This document shows positions 9,435-18,489 of a stretch of DNA of 64,000 bases, piece after piece. Every line of letters starts with the position of its first letter. The first letter of the stretch is position 1. This stretch comes from JAWKWH01 sp040830725 (lineage in GTDB: Bacteria > Pseudomonadota > Alphaproteobacteria > Rhizobiales > Rhizobiaceae), in contig JBFOMG010000039.1 in assembly GCA_040830725.1 (NCBI GenBank), positions 36,707 to 100,706 of the forward strand, written 5' to 3'. The notes below the pieces were generated by a model. It ran no database searches. It was not told where the DNA came from and saw only the letters and a program-made list of their open reading frames with translations. Position numbers and translations under genes: made by a program.

Positions 9435-10883
9435 ATGAGCGAAATTGCCTTTCTGGAGCCGGACAAATCGATCATCGCACGGCGCGATGAAATTGGCGAA
9501 GAACTGAGGCGATTGTTGCCGGATGACTGTGTCGTCACGGCCGAGCGCGAACTCGTCCCTTTCGAAACGGACGGATTTACGGCTTATCGCCGGGTACCGC
9601 TTGCGGTGGTGCTGCCGGAGACGACCGCGCAACTGTCCCGGGTGATGCGATATCTCGCCCATGAAGGCATTCCGGTGGTGCCGAGGGGTGCCGGCACTTC
9701 ACTTTCCGGTGGTGCAATTCCTCAGGAAGATGCAGTCGTGGTCGGCGTATCGAAGATGAGCCGGATTCTCGAAATCGACCTGCCCAACCGGTTTGCCCGC
9801 GTCCAGGCAGGTGTGACCAATCTGGCAATTTCGGATGCTGTCGACGGCGACGGCTTCTTCTACCCACCTGATCCGTCATCCCAACTGGCATGTACAATCG
9901 GCGGCAACATTGCCATGAATTCGGGTGGGGCCCATTGCCTCAAATATGGCGTCACCACAAACAATCTGCTGGGCGCCAAGATGGTGCTGTTCGACGGAAC
10001 GGTGATCGATGTTGGTGGTGCGGCGATGGACGCCCCCGGCTATGACCTTTTGGGGCTGCTGTGCGGTTCCGAGGGGCAGTTGGGGATCATTACCGAGGCG
10101 ACTGTCCGCCTGATCGCAAAACCCGCCGGTGCGCGGCCTGTCTTGTTTGGCTTTGAAAATGGTGAAGCGGCCGGTGCCTGTGTCGCGGACATCATCGGCG
10201 CCGGAATCATCCCGGTGGCCATTGAATACATGGACAAACCGGCAATTGAAATTTGCGAGGCATTCGCCAATGCGGGCTATCCGTTGGATGTCGAGGCGCT
10301 CCTGATTGTCGAAGTGGAAGGCTCTGAGGCTGAAATGGATGCGATGCTCGAGCGCATCGTCGCAATCGCAAAGAAGCACAACGTCAAAACGGTACGCGAA
10401 AGCCAGTCGGCCACCGAAGCAGCATTGATCTGGAAGGGCCGTAAATCCGCATTCGGGGCAACGGGACGAATTGCAGACTACATCTGCATGGATGGAACGG
10501 TACCCCTTGGCCAGCTGGCTCACGTTCTGTCCGAGACTAGCAAGATCGTGGCCAGATACGGATTGCGGGTCGCCAATGTGTTCCATGCAGGCGACGGCAA
10601 TATGCATCCGCTTATTCTCTATGATGTCAATGATGCTGATGAAGCACGCAAGGCGGAACTGGCCGGCGCCGATATTCTCAAACTATGCGTTGATGCAGGT
10701 GGTTGCCTGACCGGAGAACATGGCGTCGGAATTGAGAAGCGCGATCTGATGCTGCACCAGTACAGTGAAGCGGATCTTGGCCAGCAAATGGCAGTTCGGC
10801 ATGCATTCGATCCGGATTGGATGCTCAACCCGTCCAAGGTCTTTCCGCTGGAAAGCCGTGGACTGAATTCGAAAGCAGCATGA
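9435..10883 (+). CDS. glcD: Glycolate oxidase subunit GlcD, FAD-binding
   Basis: A 482-residue flavoprotein with an N-terminal PCMH-type FAD domain (PRGAGTSLSGGAI near residue 77, GGNIAMNSGG near 155) and a C-terminal FAD-oxidase cap ending with the typical GEHGVGIEKR and MLNPSKVFP motifs. It is the catalytic subunit of the membrane-associated glycolate dehydrogenase that makes glyoxylate. The stop overlaps the glcE start (ATGA), which indicates translational coupling. Confidence 0.95.
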   Translation: MSEIAFLEPDKSIIARRDEIGEELRRLLPDDCVVTAERELVPFETDGFTAYRRVPLAVVLPETTAQLSRVMRYLAHEGIPVVPRGAGTSLSGGAIPQEDAVVVGVSKMSRILEIDLPNRFARVQAGVTNLAISDAVDGDGFFYPPDPSSQLACTIGGNIAMNSGGAHCLKYGVTTNNLLGAKMVLFDGTVIDVGGAAMDAPGYDLLGLLCGSEGQLGIITEATVRLIAKPAGARPVLFGFENGEAAGACVADIIGAGIIPVAIEYMDKPAIEICEAFANAGYPLDVEALLIVEVEGSEAEMDAMLERIVAIAKKHNVKTVRESQSATEAALIWKGRKSAFGATGRIADYICMDGTVPLGQLAHVLSETSKIVARYGLRVANVFHAGDGNMHPLILYDVNDADEARKAELAGADILKLCVDAGGCLTGEHGVGIEKRDLMLHQYSEADLGQQMAVRHAFDPDWMLNPSKVFPLESRGLNSKAA

Positions 10884-12079
10884 CAGGCGCCGGAAAGTTA
10901 CTTCCCGACAGCGAGGAAGCCGCCGCGGCAATGGTCGCCGAGGCGGCCGGGATCAAGCGGACATTGGCCATCGAGGGCGGCGGCAGCAAGTCCAACATCG
11001 GGCGGCCGATGTTTGCCGATAACACTATTTCATCAGCGAACTATTCCGGCATTTCACATTACGATCCGGCAGAAATGGTCATCAGTGCGAAAGCGGGGAC
11101 ATCTGTCAAGCTCATTGAAAGTGAGCTGGCAAATAAAGGGCAACGCCTGGCATTCGAGCCGATGGACTACCGGAATATTCTCGGTAGTGACGGCGAACCG
11201 ACAATTGGTGCGGTCGCCGCGATCAACAACTCCGGACCGCACCGGATCGTTGCCGGTGCCGCTCGTGACAGCCTGCTGGGTGTCCGGTTTGTAAACGGCC
11301 GGGGTGAGATCATCACAAACGGTGGCCGCGTGATGAAAAACGTCACCGGTCTCGATCTTGTCAAGTTACTGGCTGGATCGTGGGGTACATTGGGCTTCCT
11401 GACCGAAGTCACATTCAAGGTTTTGCCAGCACCGGAAACCCAGGCGACACTTTTACTCCTGGGCTTGGACGACGACGAGTCCATTCGTGCAATGGCACAA
11501 GCCATGGCAGGCCCGGATCAGATTTCGGGCGTTGCCCATGTTCCGGAGCTCGCCTCACAAAGCCTGCTCGATTGTGGCGCCGCGACGGCGTTGCGTATCG
11601 AGGGCTTTGCGGAATCCGTTTCATACAGGCTTGGGCGGCTGCGGAGCCGATTCAAGGACTCAGCTGCAATTGAAGTTTTGGACGAAAAGGCGACCCGGCG
11701 CCTATGGATCGATCTGCGCGACGTCAAGCCATTTGCCGGCAAAGCAACCAATGTCTGGCGAGTATCGATGAAGCCATCGCAAGCCGCCAAGTTCGTCATG
11801 GCAATCCGCATGGAAGCGGCGGCTGATGCATATTACGACTGGCAAGGCGGTCTCGTCTGGCTATCAATCGAAGGCCCTGATCCGCAAGATCAGTTGATTC
11901 GCAACGAGTTGACAAAGCATGGCGGTGGGCATGCGACACTTGTCCGGGCTGATGAGCAGGTTCGTTTGCTCGTGCCGGTATTTCAGCCGGAGCAGGAGCC
12001 CGTGAAGCTGCTGTCACAGCGGATCAAACATGCATTTGATCCATCAGGCGTTTTCAATCCGGGGCGAATGGCAGCCTGA
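10880..12079 (+). CDS. glcE: Glycolate oxidase subunit GlcE
   Basis: A 399-residue second FAD-binding subunit related to GlcD, with an N-terminal FAD-type domain (GRPMFADN, PTIGAVAAINNSGPHRI and the LRVTGGR-like stretch NGGRVMKNVTGLDL near residue 155) and the closing motif FNPGRM. The start is the ATG at 10880 that overlaps the glcD stop; longer frames would run inside glcD. Its own stop overlaps the glcF start in the same way. It works only in complex with GlcD and GlcF. Confidence 0.94.
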   Translation: MTGAGKLLPDSEEAAAAMVAEAAGIKRTLAIEGGGSKSNIGRPMFADNTISSANYSGISHYDPAEMVISAKAGTSVKLIESELANKGQRLAFEPMDYRNILGSDGEPTIGAVAAINNSGPHRIVAGAARDSLLGVRFVNGRGEIITNGGRVMKNVTGLDLVKLLAGSWGTLGFLTEVTFKVLPAPETQATLLLLGLDDDESIRAMAQAMAGPDQISGVAHVPELASQSLLDCGAATALRIEGFAESVSYRLGRLRSRFKDSAAIEVLDEKATRRLWIDLRDVKPFAGKATNVWRVSMKPSQAAKFVMAIRMEAAADAYYDWQGGLVWLSIEGPDPQDQLIRNELTKHGGGHATLVRADEQVRLLVPVFQPEQEPVKLLSQRIKHAFDPSGVFNPGRMAA

Positions 12080-13419
12080 TGCAGACGAATTTTTCGATCC
12101 ATCAACTGGCAGATCCTGCCACCCGGGAGGTGGAGCAGATCCTGCGAAAATGTGTCCATTGCGGGTTCTGCACCGCAACCTGCCCGACCTATGTGACCCT
12201 TGGAAATGAGCTGGACAGCCCGCGCGGCCGCATCTATCTGATCAAGGACATGCTCGAAAATGACCGGGCTGCCGACAAGGAAACCGTCACCCATATCGAC
12301 CGTTGCCTTTCTTGCCTTGCGTGTACAACCACCTGTCCGTCCGGCGTCGATTATATGCATCTGGTGGACCACGCCCGGGCCCATATTGAAAAGACATATC
12401 GTCGCCCACTCTTCGACCGGTTTTTGCGAAGTGTGCTGGCAAATGTCCTGCCCTATCCGGCGCGATTTCGGGCCTCTATCGCAGCGGCGAAATTGGGCAG
12501 GCCATTTTCACGATTGTTAAAACTCGTTTCGCTTACCAAACCAGCCGCAGCGATGCTGGAACTGGCGCCCCGTGAATTGGCCGGCAGCTCGTCATCGGCG
12601 GAGCCTGGTACCTACTCTGCGGTGGGAGAAAAAAAGGCGCGTGTGGCAATACTCAATGGTTGCGCCCAACCGGTGCTGGACCCCGGCATCAATGAGGCAA
12701 CAATTTCGCTTCTGACCAGGCTGGGCGTCGAAGTCATGGTCGCTGAGGATGAGGGATGCTGCGGCGCGCTGGTTCATCACATGGGAAAAGAGGAACAGGC
12801 GCTCGACCAGGCCCGGAACAATGTTGATACCTGGACGCGACTGATCGACCATGGCGGGCTCGATGCAATCATCATCACGGCATCGGGCTGTGGGACCACC
12901 ATCAAGGACTACGGGCATATGTTACGGCTCGACAGCGATTACGCAGCAAAAGCCGCCAAGATTTCCGAGCTGGCGATGGATATCACGGAGTATCTTTCGG
13001 AAATCAAACTTCCAAAACCGTCAATTCAGCCCAATTTATCCGTTTGCTATCACTCGGCATGTTCAATGCAGCATGGTCAGAAAATCACGCAACAACCGAA
13101 GTCGCTACTCAAACAGGCCGGGTTTACGGTTCGCGAGCCGCGGGAAAGTCACTTATGCTGCGGATCTGCCGGTACTTACAACATCATGCAACCCGACATT
13201 GCCGCAAAACTGCGCGACCGCAAGGTGCGCAACATATCCGCGACCGGAGCAGAAGTGATCGCGACAGGCAATATCGGTTGTATTGTGCAAATCGGTTCGG
13301 GCACCGAACAACCCGTTGTTCACACAGTGAAATTGCTCAATTGGATCTATGGCGGCAAACGTCCAGCGGAGATCCCCGAATCTTTTAAAGCACCGGTTCA
13401 GGTTCAAGAATCCGCTTGA
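12079..13419 (+). CDS. glcF: Glycolate oxidase iron-sulfur subunit GlcF
   Basis: A 446-residue electron-transfer subunit. Two 4Fe-4S clusters are bound by CVHCGFCTATCP (near residues 25-36) and CLSCLACTTTCP (near 76-87). Two CCG domains follow, each with a Cys-Cys-Gly motif (EGCCGALVHH near 230 and LCCGSAGTY near 359). It passes electrons from the flavin subunits to the quinone pool. It is the last gene of lldD-glcDEF and converges with the xre gene 10 bases later. Confidence 0.95.
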   Translation: MQTNFSIHQLADPATREVEQILRKCVHCGFCTATCPTYVTLGNELDSPRGRIYLIKDMLENDRAADKETVTHIDRCLSCLACTTTCPSGVDYMHLVDHARAHIEKTYRRPLFDRFLRSVLANVLPYPARFRASIAAAKLGRPFSRLLKLVSLTKPAAAMLELAPRELAGSSSSAEPGTYSAVGEKKARVAILNGCAQPVLDPGINEATISLLTRLGVEVMVAEDEGCCGALVHHMGKEEQALDQARNNVDTWTRLIDHGGLDAIIITASGCGTTIKDYGHMLRLDSDYAAKAAKISELAMDITEYLSEIKLPKPSIQPNLSVCYHSACSMQHGQKITQQPKSLLKQAGFTVREPRESHLCCGSAGTYNIMQPDIAAKLRDRKVRNISATGAEVIATGNIGCIVQIGSGTEQPVVHTVKLLNWIYGGKRPAEIPESFKAPVQVQESA

Positions 13420-13429
13420 ACAGCGAGCG

Positions 13430-13792
13430 CTATTTGCGCGTTTTTGTCTCGATCAGGTCAATCAACTCCATCAACGCTCCCTCGTTGAGCAATCCAATTC
13501 TTTGTGCCAGCAAATTTGCCAACCGTGTCGCTTCAGGCGAGAGACCGGAAGTGTCGATAACCACTCGCGGGTGCGATTTCAGGGCAAGTTGCTGGAGCTG
13601 GTCCGCATCGTCCCAGATAATGTTGAAATAACCGATGATCTTCTGGGTCAATGGCCAGGTCGGGACACCGCGGCGGCCATGTTCCAGCGCAGACAAATAT
13701 GCAGGGCTGACGCCAATTGCTTCCGCCATTTCACGCTGCGTGACACCTTTCTTGCGCCGCAGGTCTCGCAGTTTGCTTCCGAATGGAGTCAC
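13430..13792 (-). CDS. XRE-family DNA-binding protein
   Basis: A 120-residue protein with a single N-terminal helix-turn-helix (residues about 5-60, LRDLRRKKGVTQREMAEAIGVS, split by the recognition helix) and a helical C-terminus. There is no Met at the family start; a GTG at 13792 overlaps the stop of the upstream smr gene and gives the expected length. It is the last gene of tim44-like, mltA, smr and xre. Its targets are unknown. Confidence 0.85.
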   Translation of the reverse strand: MTPFGSKLRDLRRKKGVTQREMAEAIGVSPAYLSALEHGRRGVPTWPLTQKIIGYFNIIWDDADQLQQLALKSHPRVVIDTSGLSPEATRLANLLAQRIGLLNEGALMELIDLIETKTRK

Positions 13793-14349
13793 TACACTTT
13801 GCTCTGCCGCTTGAGCCTTACATAGATCGCGCCCTCTCCGCCGTGATGACGGGCAGCCTTGTCGTGCCCACTGACGATCCCGGTGAAGGGAGCTGTTTTC
13901 AGCCATGACGGGACCATGCGGCGCAACACGCCAGCGCTTCCATGGGAAGAGCCCTTGCCGGTGATAATCAGCACGTGGCGAAGACCGGCAGCGTGCGCGC
14001 GGTGCAGAAAAGCAAGCAACATTCCATGTGCTTCCGCCTGGTCCAGATCGTGCAAATCGATCGTTGCATCGATCGACAATCTGCCTTTTGACAATTTGCG
14101 GCGTGTGGGCAAATCGATGCTGGAAGAGGCATTTTTGTGCCGCGGCGCTTGCGAAGCCGGCTGATAGGGTGGATGGGCAACCGGATTGACCAGCGAAACG
14201 GCTCCATTTTTGTGCGCGGAGTCGATTTCGGTGATCTCGGGCATGCATGGAATTGGTCGACCAGCGATCGGGTCAACCGACCGGGCCACTTTCGACCAAA
14301 GGATCCTGTCCTCGACAGAAGGTTCGCCATGTTTACGCCGCCCGCTCAT
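13792..14349 (-). CDS. Smr-domain protein
   Basis: A 185-residue protein with a disordered first 90 residues and a C-terminal Smr (MutS2-like) domain, carrying the motif IDLHDLDQAEAH near 97-108, the HVLIITGKG strand-loop and an SSHGSAGVLRR segment. Smr domains bind or nick branched DNA or cut RNA; the role of this stand-alone form is not known. The gene overlaps mltA by 4 bases upstream and xre by 1 base downstream. Confidence 0.9.
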   Translation of the reverse strand: MSGRRKHGEPSVEDRILWSKVARSVDPIAGRPIPCMPEITEIDSAHKNGAVSLVNPVAHPPYQPASQAPRHKNASSSIDLPTRRKLSKGRLSIDATIDLHDLDQAEAHGMLLAFLHRAHAAGLRHVLIITGKGSSHGSAGVLRRMVPSWLKTAPFTGIVSGHDKAARHHGGEGAIYVRLKRQSKV

Positions 14350-15449
14350 GCCTGATCCATTACCAGTTGGCGAGGCAGTAGCGCAAAAAAATCTGCGTCG
14401 TGTTTGATGATGCCCGCTATCTCCCCGGCGGACTGACCAGAACCGACGAACAAGTCTCCGCGCGCAGGCCCGGTAATGGCCGAACCCGTATCCTGTGCAA
14501 TCATCAGGCGGGAAAACGGCGCTCCGTCGACATGAGTAAGCGTGCCGGCGTGAACGAAAAACGGTGTTGCAAAAGTGTGAAGCAGGCGATCCACGGCCAT
14601 CGATCGCCCGGGTGTCAGCGGCACCTTGGCCGCCGCAACCGGCCCGAGTGACGGATCATCGACGGCCGCTTCGCGAAAGAAAATGAAGGACCGGTTCTGC
14701 CATAAAATCTCATCGATGCGGTCAGGGTTGGCGTCAAACCACTTTCGAATCGACTGCATCGTCACCTGTTGGCGTGGAATTTCTCCAAGATCCGCCAAAA
14801 TACCACCCGGCCCGGAAAATCTGTGCCCGCTCTTTGCCGCATAGGTGATGCGCTTCTCGGACCCATCTTCAAACCGCAGACGCGCAGCACCTTGCACATG
14901 GATGAAAAACAGGTCGACGCGGTCGGCCAGCCACGCAATTTCCAGGCCTTGATCCTGAAGGGCTCCCTGCTCAATAGCGGAGCGATCAAAATACGCCTCA
15001 AGCCCGTTACCGGTTTGCCGTGCAAAAGCCAGATACGGATCAAAACCTTCAGGTCGGTTGCTATCGTCAATACTGATCAAATCGGCAGGGCGCCGATACA
15101 CGGGATAACAAAATCGTTCGGTCCGGGAATGCGACGCATGAACAATAGGTTCGTAGTAGCCGGTGACAAATCCTCGCTCACGATCGGTGGGGCGAACCCA
15201 GAAGGGCAGAAAATACGCTTCAAAGAACTGCCTCGCGCTGGCGCCGTCGGAAAGATTCGAATGGAGCGCAGCCGAGAAGGCTTTTGCGAATGCAGCGGAT
15301 TCCACACCCAGAGATCCGGTTCTGTAGGGCTTTACTGCCGCGTGAGCGCCGCAGCGCTGAAAAGCCGTCAATGCCAGAGCATGATTGTCATTCGACCAAC
15401 CCGGAAGTTCTTCGTAGCCGCAGGCTTCGAATTGCTTGGATAGCGGCAT
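14346..15449 (-). CDS. mltA: Membrane-bound lytic murein transglycosylase A
   Basis: A 367-residue peptidoglycan-cleaving enzyme. The MltA catalytic domain begins around FVTGYYEP (near residue 92) and includes VDLFFIHVQGAARL and the 3D (double-psi barrel) domain near the C-terminus with GTLTHVDGAPFSRLMIAQDTGSAI (split), where the catalytic Asp lies in the AQDTG motif. No signal peptide is visible at this start. The ATG has only a weak GGA close to it, so a missed upstream start is possible. The gene order with tim44-like and smr is typical for the order. Confidence 0.92.
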   Translation of the reverse strand: MPLSKQFEACGYEELPGWSNDNHALALTAFQRCGAHAAVKPYRTGSLGVESAAFAKAFSAALHSNLSDGASARQFFEAYFLPFWVRPTDRERGFVTGYYEPIVHASHSRTERFCYPVYRRPADLISIDDSNRPEGFDPYLAFARQTGNGLEAYFDRSAIEQGALQDQGLEIAWLADRVDLFFIHVQGAARLRFEDGSEKRITYAAKSGHRFSGPGGILADLGEIPRQQVTMQSIRKWFDANPDRIDEILWQNRSFIFFREAAVDDPSLGPVAAAKVPLTPGRSMAVDRLLHTFATPFFVHAGTLTHVDGAPFSRLMIAQDTGSAITGPARGDLFVGSGQSAGEIAGIIKHDADFFALLPRQLVMDQA

Positions 15450-15467
15450 TTCCGGCGACTGTAGCGT

Positions 15468-16175
15468 TCAGTCTTCCGCTTCGGTTGCCACAAGTTTCCA
15501 GTTCGGATCGCGCGAGCGGGTGTCGCGGGCAAAGGTCCAGACATCCTTGACTTCGGCGACTGTTTCGGGATCGCCTTCAATCACATCGCCGGATTTGTCG
15601 AGCGTTGCGGATATCAACTCGCTAACGAGGCGAATCGTAACATGGGCCTCGCCATCCTTCATCTCGGCCCCGACAATGTCGGCCTTGGAGATGCCGACAA
15701 ATGATGACTGCACCTTTTCGTCACGTTCCTCGCGCCCCTTGATCGCCTCGACAAAACCGTCAAAGACTTCGCGCGACAGAAGATTCTTCAACGTTTTGCG
15801 GTCACCGTCCGCATAGGCCACGACAATCATCTCATAGGCCATCTTTGCGCCGTCGAGGAAATTGTTTGGTCCAAACGAGGCGTCGGCATCCTTGATCGCC
15901 CGCAGGCCCTTGTTCACTGCCGACCCGGCCTTGGCGTATTTGTCGATTTCGCTGTATCGGCTGTCTGCGTCATCGCCACTTGAAGACTTTCGCTTCGGAA
16001 GCGCCACAACGTTATCGCCCGAGTCATCATTTGCGTCGATGCGATCGCGATTTGAATAGGGATCAAACGGCGGCCGCTCGTGCCCCGTTCTGCGCCCCAG
16101 TACATTTCGCAGCTGGTAGAAAATCACCACCGCAGCGACGAGAAAGAAAATCGTACCAAAATCGAAGAATTCCAT
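15468..16175 (-). CDS. Tim44/TimA-domain protein
   Basis: A 235-residue protein with one N-terminal membrane anchor (FGTIFFLVAAVVIFYQL, residues 5-21), a charged linker and a C-terminal Tim44-like domain (about 90-235) that includes AYADGDRKTLKNLLSREVFDGF. In mitochondria the Tim44 domain binds membrane and the import motor. The bacterial form (TimA) is inner-membrane-attached with an unclear role. The ATG at 16175 places the anchor at the start. It heads the tim44-mltA-smr-xre operon and is divergent from fxsA. Confidence 0.88.
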   Translation of the reverse strand: MEFFDFGTIFFLVAAVVIFYQLRNVLGRRTGHERPPFDPYSNRDRIDANDDSGDNVVALPKRKSSSGDDADSRYSEIDKYAKAGSAVNKGLRAIKDADASFGPNNFLDGAKMAYEMIVVAYADGDRKTLKNLLSREVFDGFVEAIKGREERDEKVQSSFVGISKADIVGAEMKDGEAHVTIRLVSELISATLDKSGDVIEGDPETVAEVKDVWTFARDTRSRDPNWKLVATEAED

Positions 16176-16369
16176 GTCCGAACCAAAATTCCTGCTTCGC
16201 CGCCAGCAGCCCTGAATTGCCGTCAAATCGGCCTGTTTATCTTCATCTATGATATAGAACGCAATTGGCGATCATTCAATTTCGCCATTTGAATACCTAT
16301 CTCGGGTAAATAGGCCAATCAATCAAGATGGCATCTGCCAACAATTGGCGATTTTTGAAGGAAGAATTC

Positions 16370-16852
16370 GTGCGATTTTCAATTGTACCCCTGTTGTTGC
16401 TGGCCATTCCGCTGATGGAAATTGCGGCATTCATCGTGATCGGCGGACAAATTGGTGTTTTGGCGACCCTGGTCATGGTGTTCGTGACCGCGGTCATCGG
16501 TTCGATATTGCTGCGTATCCAGGGTTTTGGCCTGATCAACAAGATCAGGCGCGAAACTGACCAGGGCCGTGTGCCGGGACGCGAGCTGGTTCACGGCGTC
16601 ATGATCCTGATTGCCGGTGTTTTACTGCTTACGCCCGGATTTGTGACTGATACCCTCGGATTCCTGCTGTTTGTACCGGCAATTCGCGACATCGGATGGA
16701 ATTTCGTCAAGGACAGGATTGTGGTTGCCGCCGGTCCAGGGATGGGTTCCCAGGGCGGATTTGGCGGGCCACGCCACCCGGGCGGCAAGACGATCGATCT
16801 CGATGAAGACGACTTCACCAGTTCCGGCAACCCGGATTCTCCCTGGAGATAG
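16370..16852 (+). CDS. fxsA: FxsA family inner-membrane protein
   Basis: A 160-residue protein with two to three membrane helices in its first 110 residues (RFSIVPLLLLAIPLMEIAAF, then VLATLVMVFVTAVIGSILL, then MILIAGVLLLTPGFVTDTLG) and a Gly-rich soluble tail. E. coli FxsA modulates phage exclusion by F. I chose the GTG at 16370 because AAGGAAG lies six bases upstream and the protein then starts like its family with (M)RFS. An ATG at 16328 would add 14 atypical residues. Confidence 0.88.
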   Translation: MRFSIVPLLLLAIPLMEIAAFIVIGGQIGVLATLVMVFVTAVIGSILLRIQGFGLINKIRRETDQGRVPGRELVHGVMILIAGVLLLTPGFVTDTLGFLLFVPAIRDIGWNFVKDRIVVAAGPGMGSQGGFGGPRHPGGKTIDLDEDDFTSSGNPDSPWR

Positions 16853-16907
16853 GTGAATCTTTCAGTTTCAGAGCCAGGTGACAAAGCAGATAGGGGGCTC
16901 AACTGCC

Positions 16908-18482
16908 CTAGCCGATCTGTGTGGCGATCCAGATCAGGGTGACTGCAATGATCCAAAGGGCGATCCGCCCGGAGCGGGTATATCGCGCTTCGGCTTTGCC
17001 GATCTTCGACGCCGTTTCATCGTCAAAGCGCAAACCATGTTCGGCCATCGCGTCAATTTCCTCCGAAAGACGCTCAGCACGCTGTTTGAACTCAGGCGCT
17101 TGCCGGGCGAGAGCGGCAAGTGCTTTCAGTCCGTCTCCCGTGTCTTGCAAGATGGCGCGCGGACCCAGATTGCCCAACACCCAGTCTGAAACGACCGGCT
17201 CGGCGGCCTTCCACATGTTGAACTCCGGATCGAGTGTGCGGGCCACACCTTCGACCACCACCATGGTCTTCTGCAGCAACAAGAGCTCCGGCCTGGTTTC
17301 CATGTCGAACAGTTCTGTGACTTCGAACAGGAGGGTAAGCAGCTTGGCCATGGATATCGTATCGGCCGATTGCCCCTGTATGGGTTCGCCGATGGCGCGG
17401 ATGGCCTGCGCAAAGGCCGCAGTGCCGTGCTTTGACGGTACATAGCCCGCTTCAATGTGCACCTCAGCGACGCGGTTGTAATTACGGGTAATGAACCCAT
17501 GCAGGATTTCCGCAAGGAAACGCTGTTCCTTCTTGCCAATTCTGCCCATGATGCCGAGGTCGACAGCGACAATATTTCCATTCGCCTCGACGAACAGGTT
17601 ACCCGGATGCATGTCGGCGTGAAAAAACCCGTCCCTCAATGTATGGCGGAGAAAATTCTGGATCAAATCGCGGGCCAACCGCTTCAGATCATGGCCGGCA
17701 GACCTCAAACCCTCAATATCCGATAATTTGGTGCCGTCGATCCATTCAAGCGTCAGCACATCACGCCCGGTGCGCTCCCAATCGACCATGGGAACGCGAA
17801 ATCCCGGATCATTGGCCGTATTTTCGGCAAGCTCAGAGAGCGCGGCAGCCTCAAGCCGCAAATCCATCTCAATCTTGGTTGTACGCGCGAGTGTTTCGGT
17901 GACCTCGACCGGTTTTAACCGGCGGGTTGCGGGAATAAATCGTTCCTGCAGGTGTGAAGCGAGATAATAGCTCTCAAGATCGTTGAAAAACCTCCGGCGC
18001 ACGCCAGGGCGAATGACCTTGACGGCAACGTCTCTCACTACACCTTCGTTGTCTGTCTCAGCCCTGTGCACCTGTGCGATCGAGGCTGCCGCCACCGGAT
18101 CGCCGAACTTTGAGAACAACTCGCTCACCGGCTTTCCCAGCGAGGCCTCGATTGCAGCCTTGGCTTGCGAGGTTGGGAATGTTGACATCCGATCCTGCAG
18201 GCTGGCCAGATCTTCCGCGATCTCATTTCCGACGACATCCGGACGGGTGGCCAGGAACTGGCCAAGCTTGACGTAGGACGGTCCAAGCCGGTCGACCGCC
18301 GCAGCGAGACTTCCAGCACGGTCCCGTCGCAACGCGCTCGACTTGGTAAACATCCGTGCAACCCGCCATGCAAGCTTCGGCGGTCCATCCAGCTGCTCGC
18401 CCGGGATTGCGGCAATCACTCCCTCACGGACCATGATCCAGCCCGCACGAGCCAAGCGCATATATGCACCGAGAACGGACAT
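16908..18482 (-). CDS. ubiB: UbiB / ABC1-type atypical kinase for ubiquinone synthesis
   Basis: A 524-residue membrane-associated protein needed for ubiquinone synthesis. Kinase-like motifs are ordered as in the UbiB family: LGPSYVKLGQFLATRPD (KxGQ motif, near residue 68), SIAQVHRA (Ala-rich loop), AVKVIRPG (ATP-binding Lys) and HADMHPGNLF (near 287) with VDLG. Two hydrophobic helices near the C-terminus (about 500-522) anchor it. It follows ubiE by 7 bases, so the two form an operon. Its ribosome site is weak, which fits coupling to ubiE. Confidence 0.95.
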   Translation of the reverse strand: MSVLGAYMRLARAGWIMVREGVIAAIPGEQLDGPPKLAWRVARMFTKSSALRRDRAGSLAAAVDRLGPSYVKLGQFLATRPDVVGNEIAEDLASLQDRMSTFPTSQAKAAIEASLGKPVSELFSKFGDPVAAASIAQVHRAETDNEGVVRDVAVKVIRPGVRRRFFNDLESYYLASHLQERFIPATRRLKPVEVTETLARTTKIEMDLRLEAAALSELAENTANDPGFRVPMVDWERTGRDVLTLEWIDGTKLSDIEGLRSAGHDLKRLARDLIQNFLRHTLRDGFFHADMHPGNLFVEANGNIVAVDLGIMGRIGKKEQRFLAEILHGFITRNYNRVAEVHIEAGYVPSKHGTAAFAQAIRAIGEPIQGQSADTISMAKLLTLLFEVTELFDMETRPELLLLQKTMVVVEGVARTLDPEFNMWKAAEPVVSDWVLGNLGPRAILQDTGDGLKALAALARQAPEFKQRAERLSEEIDAMAEHGLRFDDETASKIGKAEARYTRSGRIALWIIAVTLIWIATQIG

Positions 18483-18489
18483 TATTATC

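Noticed and set aside
16328..16369. An upstream ATG extension of fxsA by 14 codons.
   Set aside because: The GTG at 16370 has a far better ribosome site and gives the family-typical N-terminus.
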